64,000 nucleotides of DNA. Origin: Vulcanimicrobiota bacterium. GTDB lineage: Bacteria > Vulcanimicrobiota > Vulcanimicrobiia > Vulcanimicrobiales > Vulcanimicrobiaceae. The notes under the pieces were generated by a model, which was not told the DNA's origin, did no database searches, and saw only the letters and a program-made list of their open reading frames with translations. The stretch lies in contig PLJL01000004.1 of the NCBI GenBank assembly GCA_003140215.1, forward strand, positions 1,085,762 through 1,149,761, read 5' to 3'. A program made the position numbers and the translations under genes. This document shows, in pieces, positions 16,402 to 24,048 of this stretch. Position 1 is the first letter of the stretch; each line of letters begins with the position of its first letter.

Positions 16402-19400
16402 CGGCAACCTCGCCGCCGGTCGCGTTCTTGCGACCGTTGCGGAATCGCTCGTGCATCCACACCCCGAGGTCGTCGAAGGTCGCGTAGAGCACGGGAACCA
16501 CGAACAACGTGAGGACCGTGGAAATCGTCAATCCGCCGATGATGACCGTTGCGAGCGGCGAGTATGCATCGATCCCGGTTTTCGGGAAAAACGCGACGGG
16601 GATCAGAACGACCAGGCTGACGATCGTGGTCATGAGGATGGGCCGCAGTCGAACCGGGCCGGCTTCGAGAATCGCGTCGGCTCGCGGCATCCCGCTCGCG
16701 CGGTTACGCAGGATGAGGTCGAGCAGCAGGATCGCGTTGCTCACCGCCATGCCGTTCGCGACCACGATGCCCAGGATCGAGACGGTCGAGAAGTTTTGGT
16801 GCGCCAGCAGCAGGCCGCCGCAAACGCCGAGGAGCTCGAGCGGGATCGCCAGCAGCATGACGAGCGGGTTGGTGACGGAGCGGAACTGCGCGACCAGCAG
16901 CAGGAAGACGAAGACGGCCGCGATCTTCATGGCGTTGAGCAGCCGGTCGAAGCTTTGCATCATCTCCGTCATGTCGCCGCGCATCTCGATGCCGTAGCCG
17001 CGGGGAAACGGGATTTGCGCCATCGCGCCCATGATGGTGTCCGTGTCGAGCGCCATCTCGCCCCGGCCGCCTTTGCGGTAGTAGCCCAGGACCGCGACGC
17101 TGGGCCGCAGACCGTCGTGTTCGATCAAGGTCGGCCCGAGGTCGCGCCCGATTCGCGCGATCGACGAGAGCGGCACGGCGGCGCCGTTCTTCCCGACGAT
17201 CTGCACCGCTGCGAGGTCCGCCGCCGTCGCCCGTTCGCCAACCGCGTACCGCAGCAGGATCGTGTCGTGCCGCAGCCCCTGCGGATTGAAGTACTCGGTG
17301 GTCAGGCCCCCGTGCGTCGCGTAGTATGCCTGCTGGGTGACGTCGTCGGGAGCGAGCCCGAGCTGCGCAGCTCGCGTTCGGTCGACGACGATGACGGCTT
17401 GCGGTTGGAGCAGGCTCGACGAGGTCGAGACCTGCACCATCCCCGGTACGGTTTTGGCGATCGCGGCTACTTGCGCCCCGAGCCGCCCGACCGTCGCGAT
17501 GTCCGGCCCCGTGACGAGCAGCTCGACCGGCGCATCGTTGCTCGCCATGACGTCGGATCCCATCTCTTTGAGCGCGAGACGCCGCAGGCCCGGGATCGTT
17601 CGCAGGGTCTGCGCGTACACGGCGTCCATGATTTGCCAGATCGTGCGATGACGTTCTTCCTTGGGGCTAAACGTGATGAGGTACGACGCGGCGTTCACTC
17701 CGTTCATCGAGGTGCCCGTGGCGTATCCCGACGCGGACTGCTCGCCGATCTCACCGGAGACGCGCTGCACCTCGGGCTGTGCGAGTAGGATGCGTTCGAA
17801 GGCCTGCGCCTTCTCCGAGGTCGTCGCGAACGACGTGCCAGGCGTCGCCTCCAGATACGCCGACGCTTGGCCGGTATCGGCCAACGGCATCATCTCACTG
17901 CCGATGAAGCCGAAGAGTTGCATCGCGGCGTACGTCAGCACCGCGGCGATGGCGAGCACGGCGCCGGCGCTGCGCAGACTCCAGCGTAGCCCGCTGCGGT
18001 ACGCGCGCTCGACATGCTCGAGCCCGGTTCGCGTTGGCCCGAGCAGTCGCCCCACGGCACGGTCGAGCCGAGTCCGCCAAGGCGCCGAGTCCTGACCCGT
18101 CCCGCGAAATAGATACGCCGCCAGCAGTGGGGTGAGCGTGACGGAGACCAAGAGCGAGGCGAGCAGCGCGAACACGATCGGCCAGACGAGCCCGACGAAC
18201 ATGATCTGCGTGATGCCGCCGCTGACCAGCAGCGGCGCAAGGGCAAGCACCATCACGCCCGTGGCCGCCGCGATCGGCAGGATGACTTCGAGCGTCCCCT
18301 CGACCGCCGCGCGCGCCGGCGGCGATCCCTGGCCCAACTTGCGGTGCACCGCATGGATCACGACGATGGAGTCGTCGACGAGCCGGCCGATTGCGAGGAG
18401 CAGCCCGATGAGCGTGGAGCTATTTATGGAGAGGTGCATCGGGGCGAACAGCAGCACCGCCAAACCCAGGCAAGTCGGGATCGACGTCATCACGATCGCC
18501 GTCGCGCTGACGTCCTCCAGAAAGATGAGGAGCACAAAGCCGGCCAGGACCACGCTGAGGATGAGCTCCTCGAGCATGTTCTTGGTGAGGGTGTCAACGA
18601 AGCGCGCGTTATCGTACGCGGGCGTAAACGTCAGACCCGGATGATCGCGCTCGATGGAACGCAGACGCTCGTTCACGGCTGCGATGACGCGTGGTGAGCT
18701 CGCCTCCGGGTTTTCCACCACCGAGACTTCGACGCTTTCGGTACCGTTGAAACGGTACGCCGCCCGTTGTTCCGCCGCGCCGTCGGTCACCTTCGCGACG
18801 TCACGCACGTACACGCTGCGGTCGCCGGCCGTCGTGACCGGCAGATCGCGAACGTCGGCTGCCGACCGGATACGCTGGTCCCCGCGCACGATCGACTCAC
18901 GCGCGCCGCCGGTCAGCGTACCACCCGAGCGGCTCACGTTCTGCTTGTCGATCGCGTCGCGCAGGTCCACCAGCGACAGCCCGTACGAGGCGAGCGCGGC
19001 ACGGTCGGCGACGACCTGCATCTGCCGCTGTAGCCCGCCGAACGGGTAAATGTTTTGCACGCCGTCCACGGACTTGAGGTCGCGGACGACGTCGTTTGCG
19101 ACGAACTCGCGCAATCGAACCGGGTCCCACCCGATGGCGCGAACGTCGAGCTGGAGCACCGGCGTGTTGAGCGGGTCCACCGGGACGACATACGAAGGCT
19201 TGAGATTGGCGCGGTCGTACGGCAGGTCGCCCTCGGCCTGTTTCACGAGCTGCTGCACGTCTACGAGCGCCCGCTGCATGTCCGCGCCGTATGAGAACTG
19301 CAAGGTGACCGTGGACAGCCCTTGCTGCGAGATCGACCGGATGAACCGCACGCCTTTGAGGTCGGTCATCCGTTCTTCGATCGGCTTGGAAAAGTACGTC

Positions 19401-19612
19401 GCCGTCTCTTCCGCCGAGTAGCCCGGCGTCATGGTGACGACCGACACGAGCGGGCTCGGAACGTACGGCATCATGCGCGTCGGAAGGAAGAAGAGCACTG
19501 CCGCGAGCGCGGCGACGACGAGCCCGATGTAGGTCGCCACCACCGCGAACGGATTGCGCAGCGACCATGCCGGAACGCTGCGGTGCGACTGCTGCTCGGC
19601 GGGCGCGCTCAT
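16394..19612 (-). CDS. RND efflux transporter permease
   Basis: 1072 residues, the normal length of an AcrB/CusA-type trimeric pump. N-terminal helix region NPFAVVATYIGLVV, two large periplasmic domains and twelve membrane helices are evident. The fourth helix carries LLLAIGRLVDDSIVVIHAVHR: the paired aspartates are the proton-relay residues of drug-type RND pumps, whereas CusA-type metal pumps usually have a single Asp there. Start ATG 19612 overlaps the adaptor stop. Substrate is undetermined; the flanking Met-rich YtkA domains hint at metal, the DD motif at organic compounds. Confidence 0.92.
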   Translation of the reverse strand: MSAPAEQQSHRSVPAWSLRNPFAVVATYIGLVVAALAAVLFFLPTRMMPYVPSPLVSVVTMTPGYSAEETATYFSKPIEERMTDLKGVRFIRSISQQGLSTVTLQFSYGADMQRALVDVQQLVKQAEGDLPYDRANLKPSYVVPVDPLNTPVLQLDVRAIGWDPVRLREFVANDVVRDLKSVDGVQNIYPFGGLQRQMQVVADRAALASYGLSLVDLRDAIDKQNVSRSGGTLTGGARESIVRGDQRIRSAADVRDLPVTTAGDRSVYVRDVAKVTDGAAEQRAAYRFNGTESVEVSVVENPEASSPRVIAAVNERLRSIERDHPGLTFTPAYDNARFVDTLTKNMLEELILSVVLAGFVLLIFLEDVSATAIVMTSIPTCLGLAVLLFAPMHLSINSSTLIGLLLAIGRLVDDSIVVIHAVHRKLGQGSPPARAAVEGTLEVILPIAAATGVMVLALAPLLVSGGITQIMFVGLVWPIVFALLASLLVSVTLTPLLAAYLFRGTGQDSAPWRTRLDRAVGRLLGPTRTGLEHVERAYRSGLRWSLRSAGAVLAIAAVLTYAAMQLFGFIGSEMMPLADTGQASAYLEATPGTSFATTSEKAQAFERILLAQPEVQRVSGEIGEQSASGYATGTSMNGVNAASYLITFSPKEERHRTIWQIMDAVYAQTLRTIPGLRRLALKEMGSDVMASNDAPVELLVTGPDIATVGRLGAQVAAIAKTVPGMVQVSTSSSLLQPQAVIVVDRTRAAQLGLAPDDVTQQAYYATHGGLTTEYFNPQGLRHDTILLRYAVGERATAADLAAVQIVGKNGAAVPLSSIARIGRDLGPTLIEHDGLRPSVAVLGYYRKGGRGEMALDTDTIMGAMAQIPFPRGYGIEMRGDMTEMMQSFDRLLNAMKIAAVFVFLLLVAQFRSVTNPLVMLLAIPLELLGVCGGLLLAHQNFSTVSILGIVVANGMAVSNAILLLDLILRNRASGMPRADAILEAGPVRLRPILMTTIVSLVVLIPVAFFPKTGIDAYSPLATVIIGGLTISTVLTLFVVPVLYATFDDLGVWMHERFRNGRKNATGGEVAGA

Positions 19613-21489
19613 GGGCGCACCTCAACGATGTTCTGCCCTTCTTCGAGCGTTGCGGCGCCCTCGACGACGACGCGGGCGCGGCGGTCGAGTTCGCCCGTGA
19701 CCGTTGCGTTCGTCCCGTCATCGGAGAGTATGCGCACCGAGACGCGATGCGCGGTGCCGTTCACATCGGTCCACACCGCCGAGCCCCTGCCCGAACCGGT
19801 GACCGCGGACGATGGAACTTGCACGCCGGTGGCGGTGCGCGGCACACGCGCATGGATGACTACCTGGACGAAGCCGCCGGGTACGAGGTCCGTCCGGTCG
19901 TTGTTCACCACGGCTTCGACCGCGGCCGTGTGGGTCGCGGGGTCAGCCACCGGAGCGATCGATGACACACGACCGCGCATGATCGCGCCGTCGCGCCCTG
20001 TTGCGTCAACCGGCGCGCCGATGCTGATATGCGGCAGATCCTGCTGCGCGACGTTCGCCTGCACGCGCAAACGGTCGACCACCGCGAGACGTGCGATGAC
20101 CGTGCCGGCTTGCACGTAGACGCCCGGATCGACAAGGCGCTTGACGACGACTGCGTCGTTCGGACTCGTGATGGTCGTGTATCCCGCCAGCGTCGCGTCG
20201 GTCACGGCATTTGCCTGCGCCCTGCGCGCCTGGGCTTGCGCAGCCGCGGCCTGCGCCTGCATTTGGGGGACCGCCGCTACAGCGTCCATCGTGTGGGTCC
20301 GAGCCGCCGTCAGCTGCTGCTGCAAAGCGCTGACCTTTTCGCCCGAAGACGCATATGCGGCTGACGCTACCGCGGCTTGTGCGCTCTCGTCTTGATACTC
20401 CGCAACGGATACGGCGCCTTGGTCCAGCAAGCTTCTCTCGCGCCGGACCTCGGTCTGCCAATATCGCATCTGCTCGCCCTTGGCGACCCGCTCGGCCTGC
20501 GCGGCCGCGATATCGCGCTCGAGTGCGGCGCTGCTCGCCTGCGCGATCGTCACCGCGTTGGGCGCGTGATGGTTCGCCTCGATCTCCGCGGCCTGCGCCA
20601 TCGACGCCTGGGCTTGGGCGTCGGCAGCCGCGGCGGCCGCGCGCGAGTGAGCATCGGGTGCGTCGAGCGTTGCGACGATCTGCCCCGCGACGATCCGATC
20701 GCCGGCATAGACGTTGAAGCCGCGCAGGATGCCGGCCGCACGTGTGACGACGTCCTGCGTAAGGTACGGCGAGACGGTGCCCGGTGCGTGGATCTCGGCG
20801 TCGCTCTGCGTCGTCCGCACGGCAGCTAGCGTAACGGGCGTTGGAGCCGAACCCGCAACGCTCGACATCGCCGCCATATCCATCGCCGGTGCCGCGTACT
20901 TGGCTTGGACGACCGCCAGGACGATGACGACCAGCGCGGCGCCCAGCACGATGCCGATCGTGAGCGGACGCCGGTCGTGGCGAACGACGACGACGACGAG
21001 CGCGAGGACGAGGATGCTCGCGAGTGCGATCGCCGCGTACCTCCACGCATCCGGGTTGCCCGCCGACGACGACATGCCGGACAGCGCGCTGGTCCCGCTC
21101 TGCGGGCCGCTCACCGCGAAGCGGTAGACTGCCGTCCCGCTCACACCGCCGGAGAAGCGCAGTGCGAAGGTCCAGGTCGTCGCCATACCCAGCGAGGCGT
21201 CGAACTCCCACCGGCCCGAGGCCGTGCGCCGCGCGTTGCCTGACGGACCGTTCATTGACATCGCCGGCATCGTCGATCCGAAACGTACGTCGGTGCGCGC
21301 GAGCACGTCCGGCGTTGCGCCGCCGACGGTGATCACACCGTGTACGGGTCCAGTCGCCGGCGGATCAGGGGAAAGGGTGAGCGTTGCGCGCGCGGCACCG
21401 AGCGGCGCGATCATGGGAGACGCGGCTGCGACGGCGGGTCCAAGTGCAAAGCCGCTTAGCAGGAGCGAGCAAAAAAAGAGACGCCTCAC
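19609..21489 (-). CDS. YtkA domain fused to an RND periplasmic adaptor (HlyD-like)
   Basis: 626 residues from GTG 21489, which overlaps the M56 stop (GTGA). Order: signal peptide (to ~24); YtkA-like domain (~30-120) with GSTMPAMSMNGP; two membrane helices (~140-210); then a membrane-fusion adaptor with a biotinyl-lipoyl-like half (AAGILRGFNVYAGDRIVAGQIVATLDAP), a long Ala-rich coiled-coil hairpin, a beta-barrel and a membrane-proximal end. Adaptors normally have a single N-terminal anchor; the added Met-loop domain is uncommon. It could deliver or sense a metal at the pump. Confidence 0.88.
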   Translation of the reverse strand: MRRLFFCSLLLSGFALGPAVAAASPMIAPLGAARATLTLSPDPPATGPVHGVITVGGATPDVLARTDVRFGSTMPAMSMNGPSGNARRTASGRWEFDASLGMATTWTFALRFSGGVSGTAVYRFAVSGPQSGTSALSGMSSSAGNPDAWRYAAIALASILVLALVVVVVRHDRRPLTIGIVLGAALVVIVLAVVQAKYAAPAMDMAAMSSVAGSAPTPVTLAAVRTTQSDAEIHAPGTVSPYLTQDVVTRAAGILRGFNVYAGDRIVAGQIVATLDAPDAHSRAAAAAADAQAQASMAQAAEIEANHHAPNAVTIAQASSAALERDIAAAQAERVAKGEQMRYWQTEVRRERSLLDQGAVSVAEYQDESAQAAVASAAYASSGEKVSALQQQLTAARTHTMDAVAAVPQMQAQAAAAQAQARRAQANAVTDATLAGYTTITSPNDAVVVKRLVDPGVYVQAGTVIARLAVVDRLRVQANVAQQDLPHISIGAPVDATGRDGAIMRGRVSSIAPVADPATHTAAVEAVVNNDRTDLVPGGFVQVVIHARVPRTATGVQVPSSAVTGSGRGSAVWTDVNGTAHRVSVRILSDDGTNATVTGELDRRARVVVEGAATLEEGQNIVEVRP

Positions 21490-22445
21490 GCCGGCATCGC
21501 CATCGAGCACGTGAAGCCGAGCGCAACCGCGACCAACACAGGCACGGCCCCAAGTACGAACGTCACCGCCAACGTTGCCGTCAGCAAGGCGCGACGTGCG
21601 CGCGACGGTCGCGGTGAATTTGCAGCGAGCAATACTCCCAGCCGGTCGCGGACGGTTCCCACATCGGCAAACGCCGCGACGGAGGCGGCAGCGCTTGCAG
21701 GACGTGCCAGCGCCAGGAGCGCGGAGGCGAGATCGCAGGGGTCCGCACTCCGCGCGGCGCGCGCATCGGCTGCGAACTCGCGGGCACGCCAATATACAGC
21801 GATGAGGTTCGCAACCGGCAGCGGAACGAGGTCGGCAACGAACGTCACGACAGCGGCGCAGATGAGGTCACCGCGCTGAAAATGTGCGGCCTCGTGCCGA
21901 ATTGCGGCGAGGAGCTCCGCGTCATTGACTCTGAGCACCGCGTCGGCGGAAACAAGTACGATCGGCCGAAGAAAGCCGGCCAGGAGCATGACCGGGCCGT
22001 CCGCGACAACCTCGCGGATTCGTACGCCCGCGGCTTCTCCAGCAGCCCGAACGCGCGCGGAAGGCGCCGACGATTGCCGCACGAGCCGCATCACATCCCG
22101 CCCGCGCCACGCGGCGAGCACGATTGCGTGGGCAAATCCGAACGTCGTCAGCGTCGCAATCGCACCATAGAGCACTTTTCCGGTTACGAATTGCAGGCAA
22201 GTGGAGTCCCACCCCGCGCGCAGCGTCGCTGCACCCACGATCAGGAACAACATGCCCGGCATCGCAGCGGCGGTTGCCGCGAGCGGCGCCTGCCAACCGG
22301 AGTCATCGACCATGCGGCTGAGATAGGGCGCGAGCGCGCGCACCGCGAGCCACGCGAGTGTCGGCACGACGATCAGCGCGCACGCGGACGTAAGCAGAGC
22401 GGGGCTCGACACGCACGCGGCCAGGAAGGCGCCGAGATCGCTCAC
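21486..22445 (-). CDS. M56-family membrane metalloprotease (second copy)
   Basis: 319 residues with N-terminal membrane helices, the zinc motif AIRHEAAHFQRGD (near residue 185) and two more hydrophobic segments. Start GTG 22445 overlaps the blaI stop (GTGA) and its stop overlaps the adaptor start. Like the other copy at 13418-14206 it lacks an extracytoplasmic penicillin-binding sensor. The expected role is proteolytic inactivation of the BlaI-type repressor encoded just upstream, switching on the pump operon. Confidence 0.85.
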   Translation of the reverse strand: MSDLGAFLAACVSSPALLTSACALIVVPTLAWLAVRALAPYLSRMVDDSGWQAPLAATAAAMPGMLFLIVGAATLRAGWDSTCLQFVTGKVLYGAIATLTTFGFAHAIVLAAWRGRDVMRLVRQSSAPSARVRAAGEAAGVRIREVVADGPVMLLAGFLRPIVLVSADAVLRVNDAELLAAIRHEAAHFQRGDLICAAVVTFVADLVPLPVANLIAVYWRAREFAADARAARSADPCDLASALLALARPASAAASVAAFADVGTVRDRLGVLLAANSPRPSRARRALLTATLAVTFVLGAVPVLVAVALGFTCSMAMPA

Positions 22446-22855
22446 GTGACCCGCGCCTTTCGGCGCTCGGCGATGAGTGCCTCAAACTCCGCGATCGCGT
22501 TCTCATCGTCGAGTAGCTGGTCGACGATGTGCGCGAACAACGGGTGCCGATGGTTGCGCAGCAGCGGGTCCACCACCCGTCCGACAGCGCGGCGAGCGAA
22601 CTCGTCTCGCGAGAGCGTCGGAACGAACTCGTTCTGCTTGCCGGCGGGGCGCTTGCGCAGGTGACCTTTCTCGTGGAGGTTCGCCATGACGTTCTTGACC
22701 GTCGAATAGTTCGCAGCCGGCGCCCCCAGGCGCTCGCGCTCTTCAAGCACGTCGCCCACGCAGGCCCAGCGGCCGAGGGACCAGGCGGCCTCCATGATCT
22801 CACTTTCCAGCGGACCGACTACGAATCCGAAGCCTGCGCCGGTTCGAGAACTCAT
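22442..22855 (-). CDS. BlaI/MecI/CopY-family repressor of the RND operon
   Basis: 137 residues with a winged helix-turn-helix (LESEIMEAAWSLGRWACVGDV, then NYSTVKNVMANLHEKGHLRKR). It heads a six-gene operon with start/stop overlaps throughout (M56, adaptor, RND, outer-membrane factor, YtkA lipoprotein). ATG 22855 is preferred; a TTG six bases upstream is in frame. The promoter lies only nine bases upstream of ATG and includes a palindrome, so the mRNA is probably nearly leaderless and the protein autoregulates. Confidence 0.88.
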   Translation of the reverse strand: MSSRTGAGFGFVVGPLESEIMEAAWSLGRWACVGDVLEERERLGAPAANYSTVKNVMANLHEKGHLRKRPAGKQNEFVPTLSRDEFARRAVGRVVDPLLRNHRHPLFAHIVDQLLDDENAIAEFEALIAERRKARVT

Positions 22856-22862
22856 GTGCAAA

Positions 22863-22893
22863 GGACCTTAGCAGGTCCGACCATGCTGGTCAA
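22863..22893 (-). promoter_or_regulatory. Promoter/operator of the RND operon
   Basis: Minus strand: -35 TTGACC (22888-22893), 17-bp spacer, -10 TAAGGT (22865-22870). A perfect inverted repeat GGACCT-TAGC-AGGTCC (22863-22878) covers the -10, the expected place for repression. Its sequence differs from the TACTACG palindrome of the other BlaI pair, so the two repressors may have different targets. Confidence 0.5.
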
Positions 22894-22906
22894 GGGTCCG
22901 GGCGAC

Positions 22907-23485
22907 TCATGCGTCGCGACTCATGAGGCGGCGCTTCACCCATTGCGGCGTGGCGCCGACTTCGACGGGATACCACTGCGCGAACGGTAGGCGCTCCAGA
23001 CGTGTAACGTGTCGAACGGCACGGTCGAAGACGACGAGTTCCTCGCCCTCGATGGAGATGTTCGTGCGGTCGGTCGCGTCCGCCGAGCGGCATGCAATGC
23101 CGTTCTCACCGCGCCCGTATGCGTTCTTGCCGATTGCCTGGCAGGGTCTCCACGACACGCCGACCGGGTACGTGAGCGGCAAACGAAGCGATTGCAGCCC
23201 GATATCGGTCGCGGCGTCGACGACCCGAATCGGCGTCACCGCGATGATCTGCAAGTCCGGGCGCTGCTCGGGGAGCAAGTCAAATAGCGTTGCGATCTCA
23301 CCCTCATAGACTCGACGTGCATTTCCGGCGGCGACCGAAATCGTCGCGCACAGGTACAGCACGCCGAACGAGCCGGCTGGATTCCATCGGCCGCCGTGGC
23401 GCTTTGCGAACGACGTGTCGAGTGGGTCCGTCCACGACGGGTCACACACGCGAAAGTGCAGCCCCTCGCGCTCAACGTGTCTCAT
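22907..23485 (-). CDS. RES-domain toxin (second module)
   Basis: 192 residues; RES fold with RFRV-like start (LHFRVCDPSW), the core RWNPAGSFGVLYLCATISVAAGNARR split over residues ~33-58, and a C-terminal Pro-Val/Trp region. The Arg and the Ser/Thr-rich stretch expected in the active site are visible. It is shorter than the RES protein at 3700 and lacks its N-terminal extension. The gene lies 42 bases after its antitoxin gene rather than overlapping it. Confidence 0.85.
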   Translation of the reverse strand: MRHVEREGLHFRVCDPSWTDPLDTSFAKRHGGRWNPAGSFGVLYLCATISVAAGNARRVYEGEIATLFDLLPEQRPDLQIIAVTPIRVVDAATDIGLQSLRLPLTYPVGVSWRPCQAIGKNAYGRGENGIACRSADATDRTNISIEGEELVVFDRAVRHVTRLERLPFAQWYPVEVGATPQWVKRRLMSRDA

Positions 23486-23527
23486 TCCCCTAAGCGTACT
23501 GAATGGCTGTGACAGCAGCCCGGCACT

Positions 23528-23878
23528 CTAAGGGGGCGCGTACGAGAATAGGCCTTCGAGATACGCGTACACCCGGTCCACGCCGCCTTCGGCGATGGTG
23601 ACAAGCACCGTCTTCCCAGCCAGCCCCTTGCCCGGCGTGCGGACGATCTGCGGGATCCGGGCCGCAACGAAACGCCGCCCGAAGTAGCCCGCGAGTTCGC
23701 GGACGCGATCGACGTCGGCGGCGCGTTGGACCGGCACGCCGCGCTGTCGCCACTTGGCGATTGCCGGGCGGCTGACCCCGAACAACGCGGCCAGTTCATC
23801 CTCGCTGAGCGCGAAGCGGCCACGGATCTCATCGAGCGCCGCCGCCCCGATGCGGTGAGCCGCCACAGCTGCCGTCAT
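23528..23878 (-). CDS. Xre-type antitoxin (second module)
   Basis: 116 residues: a helix-turn-helix (ALSEDELAALFGVSRPAIAKWRQRG, residues ~23-47) followed by a short C-terminal domain ending in YLEGLFSYAPP. It pairs with the RES protein downstream, although its layout differs from the 4350-4727 antitoxin. ATG 23878 is preferred over in-frame sites further up because a -10 TACAAT lies six bases upstream, implying a leaderless mRNA, and the upstream codons fall in the repeat region. Confidence 0.75.
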   Translation of the reverse strand: MTAAVAAHRIGAAALDEIRGRFALSEDELAALFGVSRPAIAKWRQRGVPVQRAADVDRVRELAGYFGRRFVAARIPQIVRTPGKGLAGKTVLVTIAEGGVDRVYAYLEGLFSYAPP

Positions 23879-23884
23879 GACCCC

Positions 23885-23926
23885 ATTGTAACCTTTTCGC
23901 AACCCCGGCGCAACCTTTTCGCAACC
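23885..23926 (-). promoter_or_regulatory. Promoter with two 15-bp direct repeats, second RES/Xre module
   Basis: AACCTTTTCGCAACC occurs twice (23890-23904 and 23912-23926), spaced 22 bp (two helical turns). On the minus strand a -10 TACAAT (23885-23890) overlaps the end of the first copy; a TTG-containing -35 lies 17 bp upstream in the repeat region. The repeats are the likely antitoxin operator. Confidence 0.6.
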
Positions 23927-24035
23927 CTGGCTCCGCAAGTCGCCTCAGCCCGAACGACGACCGCGGGCGTCGCTTGCGGCCTGCCGGCGTTACCGCAGCC
24001 GTCGGGTGCGTGCCCAGCCGGTTACCGGCCGCTGG

Positions 24036-24048
24036 TAGCCTTCGCCCA
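24036..24048 (+). promoter_or_regulatory. -10 element abutting a leaderless start
   Basis: GGTAGCCTTCGC precedes the start: TAGCCT at 24036-24041, then six bases, then ATG 24048. The same GGTAGCCTTCGC string stands before the ilvE leader peptide (44875-44886). No -35 or ribosome-binding site is visible. Confidence 0.4.

Noticed and set aside
16394..19612. Naming the RND pump CusA
   Set aside because: Helix 4 has the double-Asp (VDDSIV) typical of drug-type pumps, and the Met triad of CusA could not be confirmed.
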